Below, one piece after another: positions 26,516 to 36,800 of a stretch of 64,000 bases of DNA. The DNA comes from Candidatus Sumerlaeota bacterium (GTDB lineage: Bacteria > Sumerlaeota > Sumerlaeia > SLMS01 > JAHLLQ01). The notes under the pieces were generated by a model. That model ran no database searches. It saw only the letters and a program-made list of their open reading frames with translations, and had not been told where the DNA came from. The first letter of the stretch is position 1, and the number at the start of each line of letters is the position of its first letter. The stretch covers positions 32,726 through 96,725 of the forward strand of contig JASGMJ010000017.1 of assembly GCA_030156535.1 (NCBI GenBank), in the 5' to 3' direction. The position numbers and the translations under genes are program-made.

Positions 26516-27244
26516 TCAGAATACCATCACCGGCTCTGTGTCGATCGGGAACCAGTCGATCCTGCGTTTGCGCGAGATCGGTGGGAGCGACACCGTCACT
26601 GCATACCTCACTCCCACTTCCGCCCCACGCATTGCCGCCAGGCCCTTGTAGTGCTGGAGGTAGGCGTAGGAAATTTCGCCGCGCAGAAGTTGACTCTTTT
26701 CGCAGGCCGCAACCCACGTGTCGAAACTGTCGGACACATCCATCCAGAGGTCAGGATGGTAGTCCTCCATGTCTTCCCAGTTTTCGCAGAAGTACATACC
26801 GCGTATCAGGTGGGCCGGCAGTTCGCGTTCGATTCCGGGGAGGGCGGCGAGGAACCCGCCTTCCATCACGATCTCGTAGGTATTGCGGTGATCGCGGTGA
26901 AAGGAACCGCGCCAGTGAGTCAAAACGATGTCCGGTTTTTTCAGGCGAATGAGATCGCACATTTGATGAATTGTTTCCTGGTTGACGTGCAATTCGCCGT
27001 CGGGGTGATCCATCACGATGCACTCATTCGCGCCAATGGTCTCGCAGAAGGCGTTGGCCTCAACGACGCGCTGCTTGCGGTACTCGCGGTGGTCCATGGC
27101 GGGATTGCCCTTCTCGCCACCCGTCATGTGGACCAAGGTGACGTGGTGACCGGCCTTTGCATACTTTGCGGCAATCAAGCCCCCGGTGTTCTCGACGTCG
27201 CCGATGTGGCCGCCAACGATCATAAGGCGTTTCTTGTTCGTCAT
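26516..27244 (-). CDS. PIG-L/LmbE-family protein with an altered active-site motif
   Basis: 242 residues. The family removes acetyl groups from GlcNAc-type sugars using zinc. The N-terminal motif, normally HPDD, reads GGHIGDVE: His13, Asp16 and Glu18 are kept, but the Asp that acts as base is Gly15. The second zinc region HRDHRNT is intact. A C-terminal extension (about 150-242) is helical. The start follows the GNAT stop by 1 nt and uses a ribosome site inside that gene, so it is the last gene of the AmpG operon. The altered base suggests reduced activity or a different reaction. Confidence 0.85.
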   Translation of the reverse strand: MTNKKRLMIVGGHIGDVENTGGLIAAKYAKAGHHVTLVHMTGGEKGNPAMDHREYRKQRVVEANAFCETIGANECIVMDHPDGELHVNQETIHQMCDLIRLKKPDIVLTHWRGSFHRDHRNTYEIVMEGGFLAALPGIERELPAHLIRGMYFCENWEDMEDYHPDLWMDVSDSFDTWVAACEKSQLLRGEISYAYLQHYKGLAAMRGAEVGVRYAVTVSLPPISRKRRIDWFPIDTEPVMVF

Positions 27245-27245
27245 G

Positions 27246-28184
27246 CTAGAAGTCCTTCCTTACGACGTGAAATGTCCGCGTGGAGTTCAGGCCGAGGCGG
27301 CCGTAGAAACGCGCCGCGCCGGGATCAGCCCAGTTGAACCACACTTCCCGGGCGCCGGTTTTCTTCAGGCGCCGGCACGATTCGAGAAACAGTAGTGCCC
27401 CAACGCCCTTGCCGCGCATGGACGCGGCGACGCCGAACGGCCCGAAGTGTCCATCGTCCTCCCACTGACAATAGCCCACGACTTCGCCTTCGTTCCAGGC
27501 GATCAGCACGCGGGAAAAATCGCCAGCCTTCACCTTGTTGCGCGCCGCGGTGTTCCAGTCGCCCGGAAAGGAGGTGCGGAGGAACGTGAAGAAATTCATC
27601 ACGGAGGCGGGACTCAGCGTTTCGATGGTGATGCCTTCGCCCGCGCCGCCACGCCGCGCCACTTGCTCGTGGTATTCGGGATCGTAGTCGAGCAGGGTGG
27701 TGGTCATCGAGACAGCCTGACGGTCCGTGACGAAACCGCACTTTTCAAACAGGCCCTTTGCGTCTGCGTAGACATCCATGTCGATGCCGGGAAAAAGATA
27801 CCCGGGTGCGGAGCCCGAGTTGCCGCACACCCAGACCTTTTCGACTCCGTTCTCGCGCAGCCAGGCGAGCGCCTTCTCCAGCAGCTCCGTTCCGATGCCC
27901 TTGCGGCGATGCTCCGGCGCCACAAACACGACAGGAATCCATCCGAGACTGCTCTCCGTGCCGAGCCGATCGTTGGGCAGTTCCCGGCGGATGGCACGGA
28001 CGAATCCGGCGATCTGCCCGCCGCTCTCCTCCACCCACGCTCCCTTGCCGTGCTCGGTGTCGAAGTCAGCGTCGGCAAACAACCAGGCAGCGAAACGTGC
28101 CTCGGTGGTGAGGTCGCGTGTCAGACAGCGATTCCAAAGGGCAACAACGGCCTGGCAGTCGCTTCCCCTGATTTCACGAATCAT
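27246..28184 (-). CDS. Tandem GNAT N-acetyltransferase
   Basis: 312 residues with two GNAT folds. The first (about 1-150) has the acetyl-CoA loop FVAPEHRRKGIGTELL; the second (about 170-312) has VAASMRGKGVGALLFLE. A double-GNAT layout is shared by mycothiol synthase (MshD) and some amino-sugar acetyltransferases. Placed beside a PIG-L-like gene and an AmpG-like permease gene, an amino-sugar or sugar-peptide substrate is a reasonable inference. Its start overlaps the end of the upstream lipoprotein gene by 11 nt. Confidence 0.85.
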   Translation of the reverse strand: MIREIRGSDCQAVVALWNRCLTRDLTTEARFAAWLFADADFDTEHGKGAWVEESGGQIAGFVRAIRRELPNDRLGTESSLGWIPVVFVAPEHRRKGIGTELLEKALAWLRENGVEKVWVCGNSGSAPGYLFPGIDMDVYADAKGLFEKCGFVTDRQAVSMTTTLLDYDPEYHEQVARRGGAGEGITIETLSPASVMNFFTFLRTSFPGDWNTAARNKVKAGDFSRVLIAWNEGEVVGYCQWEDDGHFGPFGVAASMRGKGVGALLFLESCRRLKKTGAREVWFNWADPGAARFYGRLGLNSTRTFHVVRKDF

Positions 28185-29208
28185 TGCGTTCCTCCGAAGC
28201 CACTTCACGGACGATGCCGCGGATGGCCTGATTGATTTCCGGGTACTCCCCGTAGTAGATGATGTCGTCCTCCTGGACGGCAAAGCCGCCGGGCTCGTTG
28301 CTCAAAACGTAGTGCGTGCCCGCAATCGTGACACCTGTTTCCGTGGAGCTTCCTTCGCTGGCCACGACAACACGTTTCTGGTCGCGCCATGTTCTCAGTG
28401 TCTCGCGCACTGCCTGGGTGTCGCCTGTGACGTAGAGCCAGAAGAGGAGGCCGCTGTCGGTGTAGGAAGTGCCCAGCAGCACCTGCTTGGCATAGAACCC
28501 GGTATCGGCTTTCATGGCCGGAGTCAGGTCTTTCCAGGATCCTCCCGGAGGCGGCTTGGCCAGAACGCTGCGCGTCCAGTCAGAACTCTGGCCGATCTCG
28601 CCCTTCACAAAGGGATCGAGCCAGAAGTAGCGCTGGATCGCATAGGGCGAACGCCGGCCAAATGTCTCGTAGGAGAGCTGAATGTAGTCGATGATCATCT
28701 TGGCCTGGATCTCGGGCCTGTCGCGGCAATACGTGTAGATCTCAGTGTCGGACCATTGCGGCTCGACCCCATATGGTTTGCCGTAGACGTGGCGCACATT
28801 GCTGATCGTCATTTGCCACGGGCCGATCGTGGTTTGGCCGATCATGTCGGCCGTCTCCTCCGCGCTTGTCTTTCCCCAGAGCGCATCGGGGCGGTTGAAG
28901 AGCGCCAGCCCCTCTTGAAGGGAGTGAGCCCACAGGTCTTCCAGTCCGACGAGTTGTCCTTCGCCAGCGGCGTGCTTTTCACTGAGAGCCTTGTACGCGA
29001 CGGCAAGAACGGTCTGGCCGCCCTCGCCATACTTTTCCGTTCCAATGAACTCGCTGATCCGGGCGTAACGCGTTGCGAGATCAATGGAGTCGGGAACGGC
29101 CTGCTGTGAAACGGGCAACTCCTGAGCGACGGACTTGCCGGTCGGTGCACACGAGCACAATCCCGCCACCGCGAGCGCTGCCATAAGAGTGATACGACCT
29201 GAATGCAT
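28174..29208 (-). CDS. Lipoprotein of unknown function, possibly a cell-wall lytic enzyme
   Basis: 344 residues from the ATG at 29208, with AAGGAGGAG just upstream. Residues 1-20 end in AGLCSC, a lipobox-like site, so the protein is probably membrane-anchored. The segment TTIGPWQMTISNV (near residue 120) resembles the GPxQ motif of lysozyme-like transglycosylases, and the surrounding region is helical, but no convincing catalytic Glu could be assigned. The C-terminal 100 residues (RVVVASEGSSTETGVTIAGTH) are beta-rich. Operon position directly after the AmpG-like gene favours a role in muropeptide release or processing. The family is not recognised. Confidence 0.7.
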   Translation of the reverse strand: MHSGRITLMAALAVAGLCSCAPTGKSVAQELPVSQQAVPDSIDLATRYARISEFIGTEKYGEGGQTVLAVAYKALSEKHAAGEGQLVGLEDLWAHSLQEGLALFNRPDALWGKTSAEETADMIGQTTIGPWQMTISNVRHVYGKPYGVEPQWSDTEIYTYCRDRPEIQAKMIIDYIQLSYETFGRRSPYAIQRYFWLDPFVKGEIGQSSDWTRSVLAKPPPGGSWKDLTPAMKADTGFYAKQVLLGTSYTDSGLLFWLYVTGDTQAVRETLRTWRDQKRVVVASEGSSTETGVTIAGTHYVLSNEPGGFAVQEDDIIYYGEYPEINQAIRGIVREVASEERNDS

Positions 29209-29237
29209 GTCTCCTCCTTGTTGGGTTGTTTGTCTGC

Positions 29238-31730
29238 TCACTTGCCACCGAACGTCATGTCCAACTTCAGAAACGGAATGAGCACGGTTCCCGGGATGGT
29301 GAAGACCATCACCAGAATGAAGAACGTGTTGTATCCCACGAGTTCCTGCAAGTACCCCGCCCACATCCCCGGAATCATGTTCCCGAGCGCCATCGCTCCC
29401 GTGCAGAGGGCGTAGTGCGCTGTCTTGTAGGGCCCCTGCGCCGCGATCATCATGATCACCAGGTACGCCGCGAATCCAAAGCCGTGACCGAAACTTTCGA
29501 TGCCGACGGCCAGGTGCACCGGCACCGCCGCCGTGGGCAGTGTCATGCTCATCCACAGGTAAAGCAGGTTGGGCAGATGCATGAAGGCGACCATCGGCCA
29601 AACGGCTTTCCTGAGGCCGAAGCGTGCGATCAACATGCCGCCCAGCAGGCTGCCCGCCGTCAGAAGCCCGAGATACGTCGTCGAGTTAATCAGGGCCACA
29701 TCGCCGAGCGACAGACCCAGTCCTCCTCCATCGCGCGATTGCAGGAAGAAGATGTTCTTGATCTGGGAAAGCTGCGATTCCCCCAGGCGGTAGGTCAGAA
29801 GAAAGCCCAGCGTAACGGCGATGCCGGGCTTGGCGAAGAACGTGGCAAACACCTCGGCAAAGCCGATCCCGCTCGCTTCCGATGCACGCCACGCCGCCGC
29901 CCGCACGGGACGCCACAAGACAGGAATCCGGACCACCGCCGCCGCCAACGCAAGCAGCAGCAGAATGCGCACGACGGAGAACAGCGAGTCGAAGCCTTTG
30001 ACCGCCAGCCGCGAGGGCGTCTCGCGGGCCTGCTCGACAACGGCGTCGAACTCCGCCCGCGTTTCGGGCAGAACTCCGCCGAGACTCGCTTCCACCGATC
30101 CAACGATCGCCAGGGCCTTGGCGGAGCCATCGCCGTCAAAACGCGCGAAAGCCGGTTGCATCGCCTCGGACAGAATCGCGTGGAACTCCTCGCGGCTCTG
30201 CGGCGCCACCCCCGCATTCAGTTCCGTTGTCAAAAGCAGAAGATGGCGAAGCTGCGGATTTCCATACAGGGACGCATCCGCCTGGATGGCTTCGAGCTTT
30301 GCCGCCAATTCCGCCAGCATTGCCTCGTCGCCACTGGTCTCGCCTGCTGCAAGGATGTGGCGCACCTTGCTGATCGCAGCCAGCCCCGCCGCGCCCCGCT
30401 CCGGAGCTGCTGTCCGCACCGCCTCGATTTCCGACCAGGCGGCCGTGATGCTCTCGTCCCCCGCGCCCTCGCTGAGATTCAGGAGTTCGCTCAGATCCTG
30501 AAGCGCCGGCGAGGCAACTTCGCCAATCACCGCCGAGCGCACGTCGTCGCGCAACAAGCCAATACCGGCGCCCGCGAACCACACCACAACGAGCGGCGTT
30601 GCCACCGTCAGTCCAAGCCACGCCGCCGCCGTCAGAAACCTGGGGCGGTTGCCATGTTCATCGCCGCTGGTGTCGAGCGCGGGAAACGGCAGCACAAAAC
30701 GATGCCACACCGCAATGCACAGGAAGATCAAGCCGGAGAGCAGAACAACGGTGCTCCAGGAAAGAGGGATGTTTCCCGCCTGGGCCAGTATCGTTTCCGA
30801 TTCCGCCTCGCGAAGCCGCGGATCAATCTCCAGCGGCACCTCCACGCCCCGCTGCCAATTGTTCGCGGTAAACTCCAGGCGCGTGAACTCCTTCGGAATC
30901 GTAATACCCGCGGACTCCCCCGCCGACTTCAATGTCACCACCCGCGGATCGCCCGCCGGAGGCGCGGCACTCAGCCGCACCGTCATGTAAGCCGGCTCGC
31001 CCGCCACCGCCTTCAAAACGGAAGGCATGATCTGGATCTCTTCACCCGACGCCGCCGGCCACGTCTCCATTTCCAGCAGCGCACCCGTTTCCTCCCGCGC
31101 CAGGCTCACCTGAACGGAGGACTGCACCGTTGGCAGCCCCGTTTCCGACTGCACCGCGCCTGCCATCCAAATCAGCGCGCCGTTCGCAAAGATCATGGCC
31201 AGCTGAAAACACGTGCTGCGGATGCCAACGAAAAACGCCTGCCTGCGCTCCGAAAGGCCAAGCATGTAGAACCCGTCGCAGGCAATGTCATGCGTCGCCG
31301 CGCCAAACGCGGCGACCGCCAGAATCACCACGCACACCACCATGAACAGCGGCAGGCCAAAGACAGGTGCCTTCCCCAACAAGAGAGCCCCCGCAGCCAG
31401 CACGAACGACACCGCCATCAGCAACTGCATCAGCCATGTCCACGTCCGCTTCGATCCGTACTTGTCGACCAAAGGCCCCCAAAGCGGCTTGATCGTCCAC
31501 GGAAAGCTGACCGCCCCAATCCAGAAGAGCGTGTCGCCCGCCGGAATCCCCATCGTGAAGAACACAATGGCGAAAAGCTGAACAACAACGGAGTACTGAA
31601 GACCCTGCGCAAAGTAAACCGTGGGGACCCACCCCCACGGCGAGATGCTCCGCCCTTTGGCCAATTGGGGTTCATCGTGCGAAGCAGTGCTGGAAGAGCG
31701 AGTATCTTCCGCTCCGGATTCAACAGTCAT
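29238..31730 (-). CDS. AmpG-like MFS permease with large inserted domains
   Basis: 830 residues against about 430-490 for ordinary AmpG, which imports anhydro-muropeptides across the inner membrane. The N-terminal half (YFAQGLQYSVVVQLFAIVFF, FPWTIKPLWGPLVDKYGSKR, THDIACDGFY) and the C-terminal half (about 600-830) match the family. In between lie a beta-rich insertion (about 195-310) that looks Calx-beta or Ig-like, two extra hydrophobic segments, and an Ala/Glu-rich helical stretch (about 400-560). The inserts would face the periplasm. It is the first gene of a four-gene operon. Confidence 0.85.
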   Translation of the reverse strand: MTVESGAEDTRSSSTASHDEPQLAKGRSISPWGWVPTVYFAQGLQYSVVVQLFAIVFFTMGIPAGDTLFWIGAVSFPWTIKPLWGPLVDKYGSKRTWTWLMQLLMAVSFVLAAGALLLGKAPVFGLPLFMVVCVVILAVAAFGAATHDIACDGFYMLGLSERRQAFFVGIRSTCFQLAMIFANGALIWMAGAVQSETGLPTVQSSVQVSLAREETGALLEMETWPAASGEEIQIMPSVLKAVAGEPAYMTVRLSAAPPAGDPRVVTLKSAGESAGITIPKEFTRLEFTANNWQRGVEVPLEIDPRLREAESETILAQAGNIPLSWSTVVLLSGLIFLCIAVWHRFVLPFPALDTSGDEHGNRPRFLTAAAWLGLTVATPLVVVWFAGAGIGLLRDDVRSAVIGEVASPALQDLSELLNLSEGAGDESITAAWSEIEAVRTAAPERGAAGLAAISKVRHILAAGETSGDEAMLAELAAKLEAIQADASLYGNPQLRHLLLLTTELNAGVAPQSREEFHAILSEAMQPAFARFDGDGSAKALAIVGSVEASLGGVLPETRAEFDAVVEQARETPSRLAVKGFDSLFSVVRILLLLALAAAVVRIPVLWRPVRAAAWRASEASGIGFAEVFATFFAKPGIAVTLGFLLTYRLGESQLSQIKNIFFLQSRDGGGLGLSLGDVALINSTTYLGLLTAGSLLGGMLIARFGLRKAVWPMVAFMHLPNLLYLWMSMTLPTAAVPVHLAVGIESFGHGFGFAAYLVIMMIAAQGPYKTAHYALCTGAMALGNMIPGMWAGYLQELVGYNTFFILVMVFTIPGTVLIPFLKLDMTFGGK

Positions 31731-31850
31731 GCGACCTGCCGCTCCCTTCCCAATTCATCTTTGGACGTTTTGCTTCTGGGACACTTGCCCCGCAGACAAC
31801 GACTTCGACCACAGTTGTTCGCATCACAAGCCCCGCCCCTCCCCCAAGCC

Positions 31851-32501
31851 TTACGGAACCAGCGGACGATCCTCGGCTCCGATGTTTGTCCGCACCACAT
31901 TGCCCGCGCTCACCGTTCCGTTCGATGGATCATAGACCGTCAATCCCGCGTTTCCCAGGAACTTCAAAACCTCAAAACTCGGCCCAGGCGAACTCAGTGC
32001 CCACTCCACGCTGGAGGAGGACATCGTGATCCGATCCCAGGTACTTGCATCGTCAAACGGAGGAATCGTCCGGTCGAACTTGGCATAGTCAAATACCACC
32101 GGCCGCTGGATTTCCCCCGTGGACAAGCCATTCGCCCGATACGGCGATGCATAGAGAGGACCAGCCGCACCCTCTGCAACGGGGAGTGCAAACTGATCCG
32201 TGGGAAGCGTCGCCAAGTACGCGATAGGCGTCGTCAGATAAGACAGACGCCCCAGAAACGTGATGCCGCGCGGATTGTTGCGCGGTGGCCTGGAGTCCGT
32301 ATAGTCCGGCGGGTATGCGTTGCTGTCGGTCCGATACGCCTCCAGACCTGTTGCAACTGTCCGCATGTCCGCGCGCGTGCGGCTGACCTTCGAGCGCACC
32401 TGGGCCTCAAGAAAGTTCGGAACCGCTATCGCCGCCAGAATCGCAATAATGGCAACGACGATAAGCAATTCAATGAGCGTGAAAGCTGCTCGCTGCTTCA
32501 T
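31851..32501 (-). CDS. Type II secretion/type IV pilin-like prepilin
   Basis: 216 residues from the ATG at 32501, with CAGGAGA upstream. The N-terminus MKQRA-AFTLIELLIVVAIIA is a class III prepilin signal with Glu at position 5 of the mature protein. The residue before the mature Phe is Ala rather than the usual Gly, which is tolerated by some peptidases. The tail carries SVEWALSSPGPSF and YDPSNGTVSAGNVVRT, motifs common in the G-type pseudopilins of planctomycete- and Sumerlaeota-like genomes. No other secretion gene is adjacent, so this is one of the scattered minor or major pilins typical of such genomes. Confidence 0.92.
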   Translation of the reverse strand: MKQRAAFTLIELLIVVAIIAILAAIAVPNFLEAQVRSKVSRTRADMRTVATGLEAYRTDSNAYPPDYTDSRPPRNNPRGITFLGRLSYLTTPIAYLATLPTDQFALPVAEGAAGPLYASPYRANGLSTGEIQRPVVFDYAKFDRTIPPFDDASTWDRITMSSSSVEWALSSPGPSFEVLKFLGNAGLTVYDPSNGTVSAGNVVRTNIGAEDRPLVP

Positions 32502-32624
32502 TTCAGATTCTCCTGGTTGACTCGGTTGAGTATGGGCCGAGCCCCAGGGGAATGAGAGCACGGCCAACGGAACAACTGGCCATGCTCTCTGGAGATACTC
32601 GGTCAACCGCCTGCCGGTGTGGGA

Positions 32625-33281
32625 TCAATTGTACAGCGTCCACTCCGTAACCGAAGCCGGCTGATTCTCAAGGCGCACATAGTCCACTGCAACCTTGGCG
32701 CCGACCACGCCCTGTCCATACGCTGAGCCGCCCGCCGTCCCGATGAACAGACGCATCGGATTGCCCGAGCTGTTGTCCACCGTGAACATGGGGACCGTCA
32801 CCGTCGTGAACGTGTCCAGCGTGCCATCCGTGTCCGCCGGCACACCCGCATCGATGACATCCACAAAGCCACCTGCCAGGACATCCCACACGTTCTCCTG
32901 ATAGAGCCCTACCAGAAGGGCCCCACACTGACCGTCGTGGGCGATCTCAACCGAGAAGGATTCCATCTCCTGGCCTGCGGTATTCAGCAGAATCTGCTGA
33001 GTGAGCGACCCGGAGGCATTGGTGAACTCAAAGACCAGCGAGCCTGAACCTGCATTGGGGTCCAGTGGCGAATCAATCGCCTGGTGACTCACGGTTCCAT
33101 TGTACGGGCCATTGTCCCTGGATTCCGCCGATGTCGTATCCCAGCCGGGAATCGTGGCGCCCGAGAGGGCCATGCTGGCGTTTTCGATCGTAAACGCCGT
33201 TGCCTGTGCGGCCACCGGGGCCGCCGCACCCAGAGCCAGACACAGGGCTCCGGCCGCGAAGAGAGCATTGCTGCACTTCAT
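32625..33281 (-). CDS. Secreted beta-sandwich protein of unknown function
   Basis: 218 residues with a signal peptide (MKCSNALFAAGALCLALGAA, cut after about residue 25). The mature part resembles the extracellular sandwich domains often described as PEP-CTERM-like or carbohydrate-binding: FTIENASMALSG, GSGSLVFEFTNASGSLTQQI, GQGVVGAKVAVDYVRLENQ. There is no sorting signal at the C-terminus. It lies just upstream of the prepilin gene with a 123-nt gap. A perfect inverted repeat 70 nt before its start suggests its own regulation. Confidence 0.75.
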   Translation of the reverse strand: MKCSNALFAAGALCLALGAAAPVAAQATAFTIENASMALSGATIPGWDTTSAESRDNGPYNGTVSHQAIDSPLDPNAGSGSLVFEFTNASGSLTQQILLNTAGQEMESFSVEIAHDGQCGALLVGLYQENVWDVLAGGFVDVIDAGVPADTDGTLDTFTTVTVPMFTVDNSSGNPMRLFIGTAGGSAYGQGVVGAKVAVDYVRLENQPASVTEWTLYN

Positions 33282-33800
33282 GAGGCTCACCTCTTGCCCA
33301 TCGGATGCGGCTGTACCCGCCGGGCCAGCGGAGCCGCCCCACCCCTCTTCTTGATTGATTGCAAAAATCAATCAAGATGCGCGTGCGGTTGCAAGCCCAA
33401 AACGGCACCGCCACCTCGGGAGCAGGATCTTTCCGTTTTGCTTGGGCATTGTTGCCTGCGAGGGCAGTTGGAGGTTGCCGGGCTGTTACTCGCCGCTGCG
33501 ATCCCCACCAGAACATGGAACCGACATTCCGGTAACCCGGGGGCTTGCAGGATGCTCTGACTCAGAGAAGACGGTTCAAGAGTCGTGTAGAGCCTCTCCT
33601 GCAACTTCCTGTTGGCCTGTGGGTGGCGTCGCCTCCCGGTTCGGGCTGGCGTGCGGCCCATCGGCCGGCGCGTATCCTGTTCTTCGCCTCCCCATCCTAG
33701 ATAAATAATCGTTGACTTACAAACAAGAGCTAGTGACTCTCTCTCCAGTCCTGCGGCCCCTCGCCCTTGCCACCGGGGCCGCCACGGGAGTTCGCTTTTC
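33282..33800. other. 519-nt intergenic region with inverted repeats
   Basis: No gene is seen between these divergent genes. The region holds the TTGATTGATT palindrome (33351-33375), a bulged inverted repeat GCCCAAAACGG / CCGTTTTG-C-TTGGGC (about 33395-33448), and an AT-rich island (33696-33725, CTAGATAAATAATCG) that is the likeliest promoter area. Confidence 0.5.
33351..33375. promoter_or_regulatory. Perfect 10-bp palindrome, candidate operator
   Basis: TTGATTGATT (33351-33360) and AATCAATCAA (33366-33375) are exact complements with a 5-nt spacer. The site is AT-rich within GC-rich DNA and lies 70 nt upstream of the secreted-protein start. No T-run follows, so an operator is more likely than a terminator. 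Confidence 0.6.
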
Positions 33801-36800
33801 ATGATCGAAGACGCCACACTCTCCAATCGGAATCCCCTCATGGCCGACGACGCGACGCGCCGACCCCTCAACGAGCCCGCAGAGCCCGATCTCCTCTCCT
33901 TCCGCGCGCTCGTCCCCGTCGTCTTTCAATCGAACTTCAACGACAACGCCTTCCGCATGGTCGTCTGGCTGGTGCTCGGCGCGTATGCGGCGACGCTGCA
34001 CGAGTCGAAGGATTTCTACCGCACGCTGACGGGCGTGTGCATGGCGGTGCCGTACCTGTTCCTCTCGCTGTTCGCGGGTCAGTTGGCTGACCGCTTTTCC
34101 AAGCGCTCGGTGGTGGTGTGGGGGAAGGCCGCGGAGTCGGCGATCCTCTTTGGCGGGGCGGCGGCGCTGATGGCGGGGGCGCCGGAGTGGGCGATGCTGG
34201 CGATTCTCGCGTGCCTGGGAACGCGCTACTGCCTGTTCGGGCCCTCGACGTACGGCATGATTCCCGAGCTGATGCCCGAGCGCCGCCTCTCGTGGGCCAA
34301 TGGGTGGATCGAGGGGATGACGTTCGCGGGTGCGATTGTGGGCACGGCGCTGGGCGGGTTGCTGACGGACATGTTCAAGGGCTCCGACGGCGTGCCGCGC
34401 GCCGACCTGCCGCTGCTGATTCTGGGCGCGTTTTCGCTGGTGGGCCTGTTCGTCAGCCTGGGCATCGACCGTCTTCCCGCACAGGAACCCAGCCGCCGCC
34501 TGAGCCTGCTCCCCGTGCGGGACTTCCGCGCCAACCTGCGCACGATCCGCGAGACGCCCGGGTTGTTCTGGACGGTGATGGGAACGTGGGCGTGGTGGAT
34601 GCTGGCCGCGCTGGCGCTGCAAACGGCGATGAAGATGGCCGAGGACACGCTGCACCTGAACGGCTTCGGAACGAGCCGGCTGTTCATTTACGTCGGCGTC
34701 GGGGTGGGGCTCGGCAGCCTGGTGGCCGGTGCGATTTCGTCGAACAAGATCGAGCTCGGGCTCGTGCCGCTGGGCGGGTTCCTGATGGGGCTGGCGTGCG
34801 TGGGCGTTGCGTTCGTGCCGGAGGCCGAGTGGGCCATCGGGCCGGGCGTGGCGCTGGCGGGTTTCTTCAGCGGCTGGTTCATCGTGCCGCTGAAGGCGTT
34901 CCTGCAACACCGCACGCCTGCGGAGTCGCGCGGCGGCGTGCTCGGGGCGGTGAATTTCTTCCAGTACTTTGCGATTTTCGCGGCCGTCGGCCCGGCGTAC
35001 TACCTGCTGGCCGAGGTGCTGGGTCTTCCCGGCCAGACGATGTTCCTGATCATCGGCGTGCTGACGCTGGGGATGGCGGGTTTCGCGCTCAAGCTGCTCC
35101 CCGACGCCGGGCTGCGCATGGTGCTCTTCATTCTGGCGAACACGGTCTACCGCCTGCGTGTCGAGGGGCGCGAGAACGTGCCGGAGAGGGGCGGCGCGCT
35201 GCTGGTGTGCAACCATATGAGCTACGCGGACGGTGTGCTGCTGGTGGCGTCGCTCGACCGTCCGATCCGCCCCGTGATGTTCGAGGACATTTACCGGCGC
35301 CCGCTGGTGCAGCCGTTCGCGCGCATGACGCGGGCGATTCCGATCGCGAACACGATGGGGCCGCGCGACCTGCTCGAATCGCTGCGCAAGGCCAGCGAGT
35401 ACGTGAAGAACGGCGACCTGGTGCTGATCTTCGCCGAGGGGCAGATCACGCGCACGGGGCAGCTGCTCCCGTTCCGCAAGGGCTTCGAGGCGATCATGAA
35501 GAACGTGGATGCCCCGATCATCCCCGTGCATCTCGACCGCGTTTGGGGGAGCCTGCTGAGCTTCGCCAGCGACCGCTGGTTCGGCCATCTGCCGCGCCGG
35601 ATTCCGTGGCCCGTCACGGTCAGCTTCGGCCAGCCACTCCCGGCGAACTCCACGGCACGCAATGTGCGCCGCGCCGTCCAGTTCCTCGCCACCGAAGCGT
35701 GGACGCATCGCAAGGACGACGTGCGCCTGCTCCACCACGAGGTCTTCCGCACGGCCCGCCGCCACCCGTTCGACCGCTTCATGACCGACCTGACGGCCAA
35801 GCGTCCGATGCGGCGCGGCGCCTTTGCCGGCGGCACGCTGGCGATGGCGCGCGTGCTCAAGACAGAAGCGGGCGACGGCGAGCGCGTCGGCGTCTGCCTG
35901 CCTCCCTCCATCGGGGGCGCCATCGTCAATCATGCGCTGCTGCTGCTGGGGCGCGTGCCCGTGAATCTCAACTACACTGTCTCGCCCTCGATTCTCGGCA
36001 ACATCGTCGAGCAATGCGAGATCGACACGACGATCGCCTCGAAGGTCTTTCTCGCCAAGCTCGGGATCGAACTGCCCGGGCGCGTCGTGTTCGTCGAGGA
36101 CCTCGCGAAGCGCATCGGCATCGTGCGCCGCGTGTGGAGCGTCCTGCAGGCGTGGGCCGTGCCCGTGGCCTATCTGGAGCGCAACCTTGGCGCTCCACGC
36201 AAACGCGGCGTCGACGACATCGCCACCATCATCTTTTCCAGTGGCAGCACCGGCGATCCCAAGGGCGTCGTTCTTTCGCACTGGAACATCGCCTCGAACA
36301 TCGAGAGCGTCGGCCAGGTCATCTCGCTCGGCAAGGGCGACACGATCATGGGCATCCTCCCCTTCTTCCACTCTTTCGGAACGATGGCGACGTTGTTCAT
36401 GCCGCATAATCTGCGCACCGGCGTTGCCTACCATCCGAACCCGCTCGACCCCAAAGGGATCGGCGACATGGTCAACAAGGTGGGAGCGACGGTGCTGATC
36501 GCGACGCCGACGTTCCTGCAAACCTACATCCGGCGGGTGGAGCCGTGGCAGTTCGGCTCGCTGCAGATCGTGATGACGGGCGCGGAGAAGCTGCGCGAGA
36601 GCGTCGCCTCCGCCTTCGAGGAGCGCTTTGGCATTCGCCCCTACGAGGCGTATGGCTGCACCGAATGCGCCCCGGCCGTGACGATGAACACGCGCGACTT
36701 CCGCGCACCGGGTTTCTTCCAGCGCGGCGCCAAGCCCGGCAAGATCGGGCACCCGCTCCCCGGCGTCAGCCTGCGCATTGTGGACCCCGTTTCGGGCGAG

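Noticed and set aside
29226..32555. A 1,109-codon open frame on the plus strand
   Set aside because: It crosses the AmpG-like and prepilin genes antisense, reads as Arg/His/Gln-rich sequence, and both sense genes have clear motifs.
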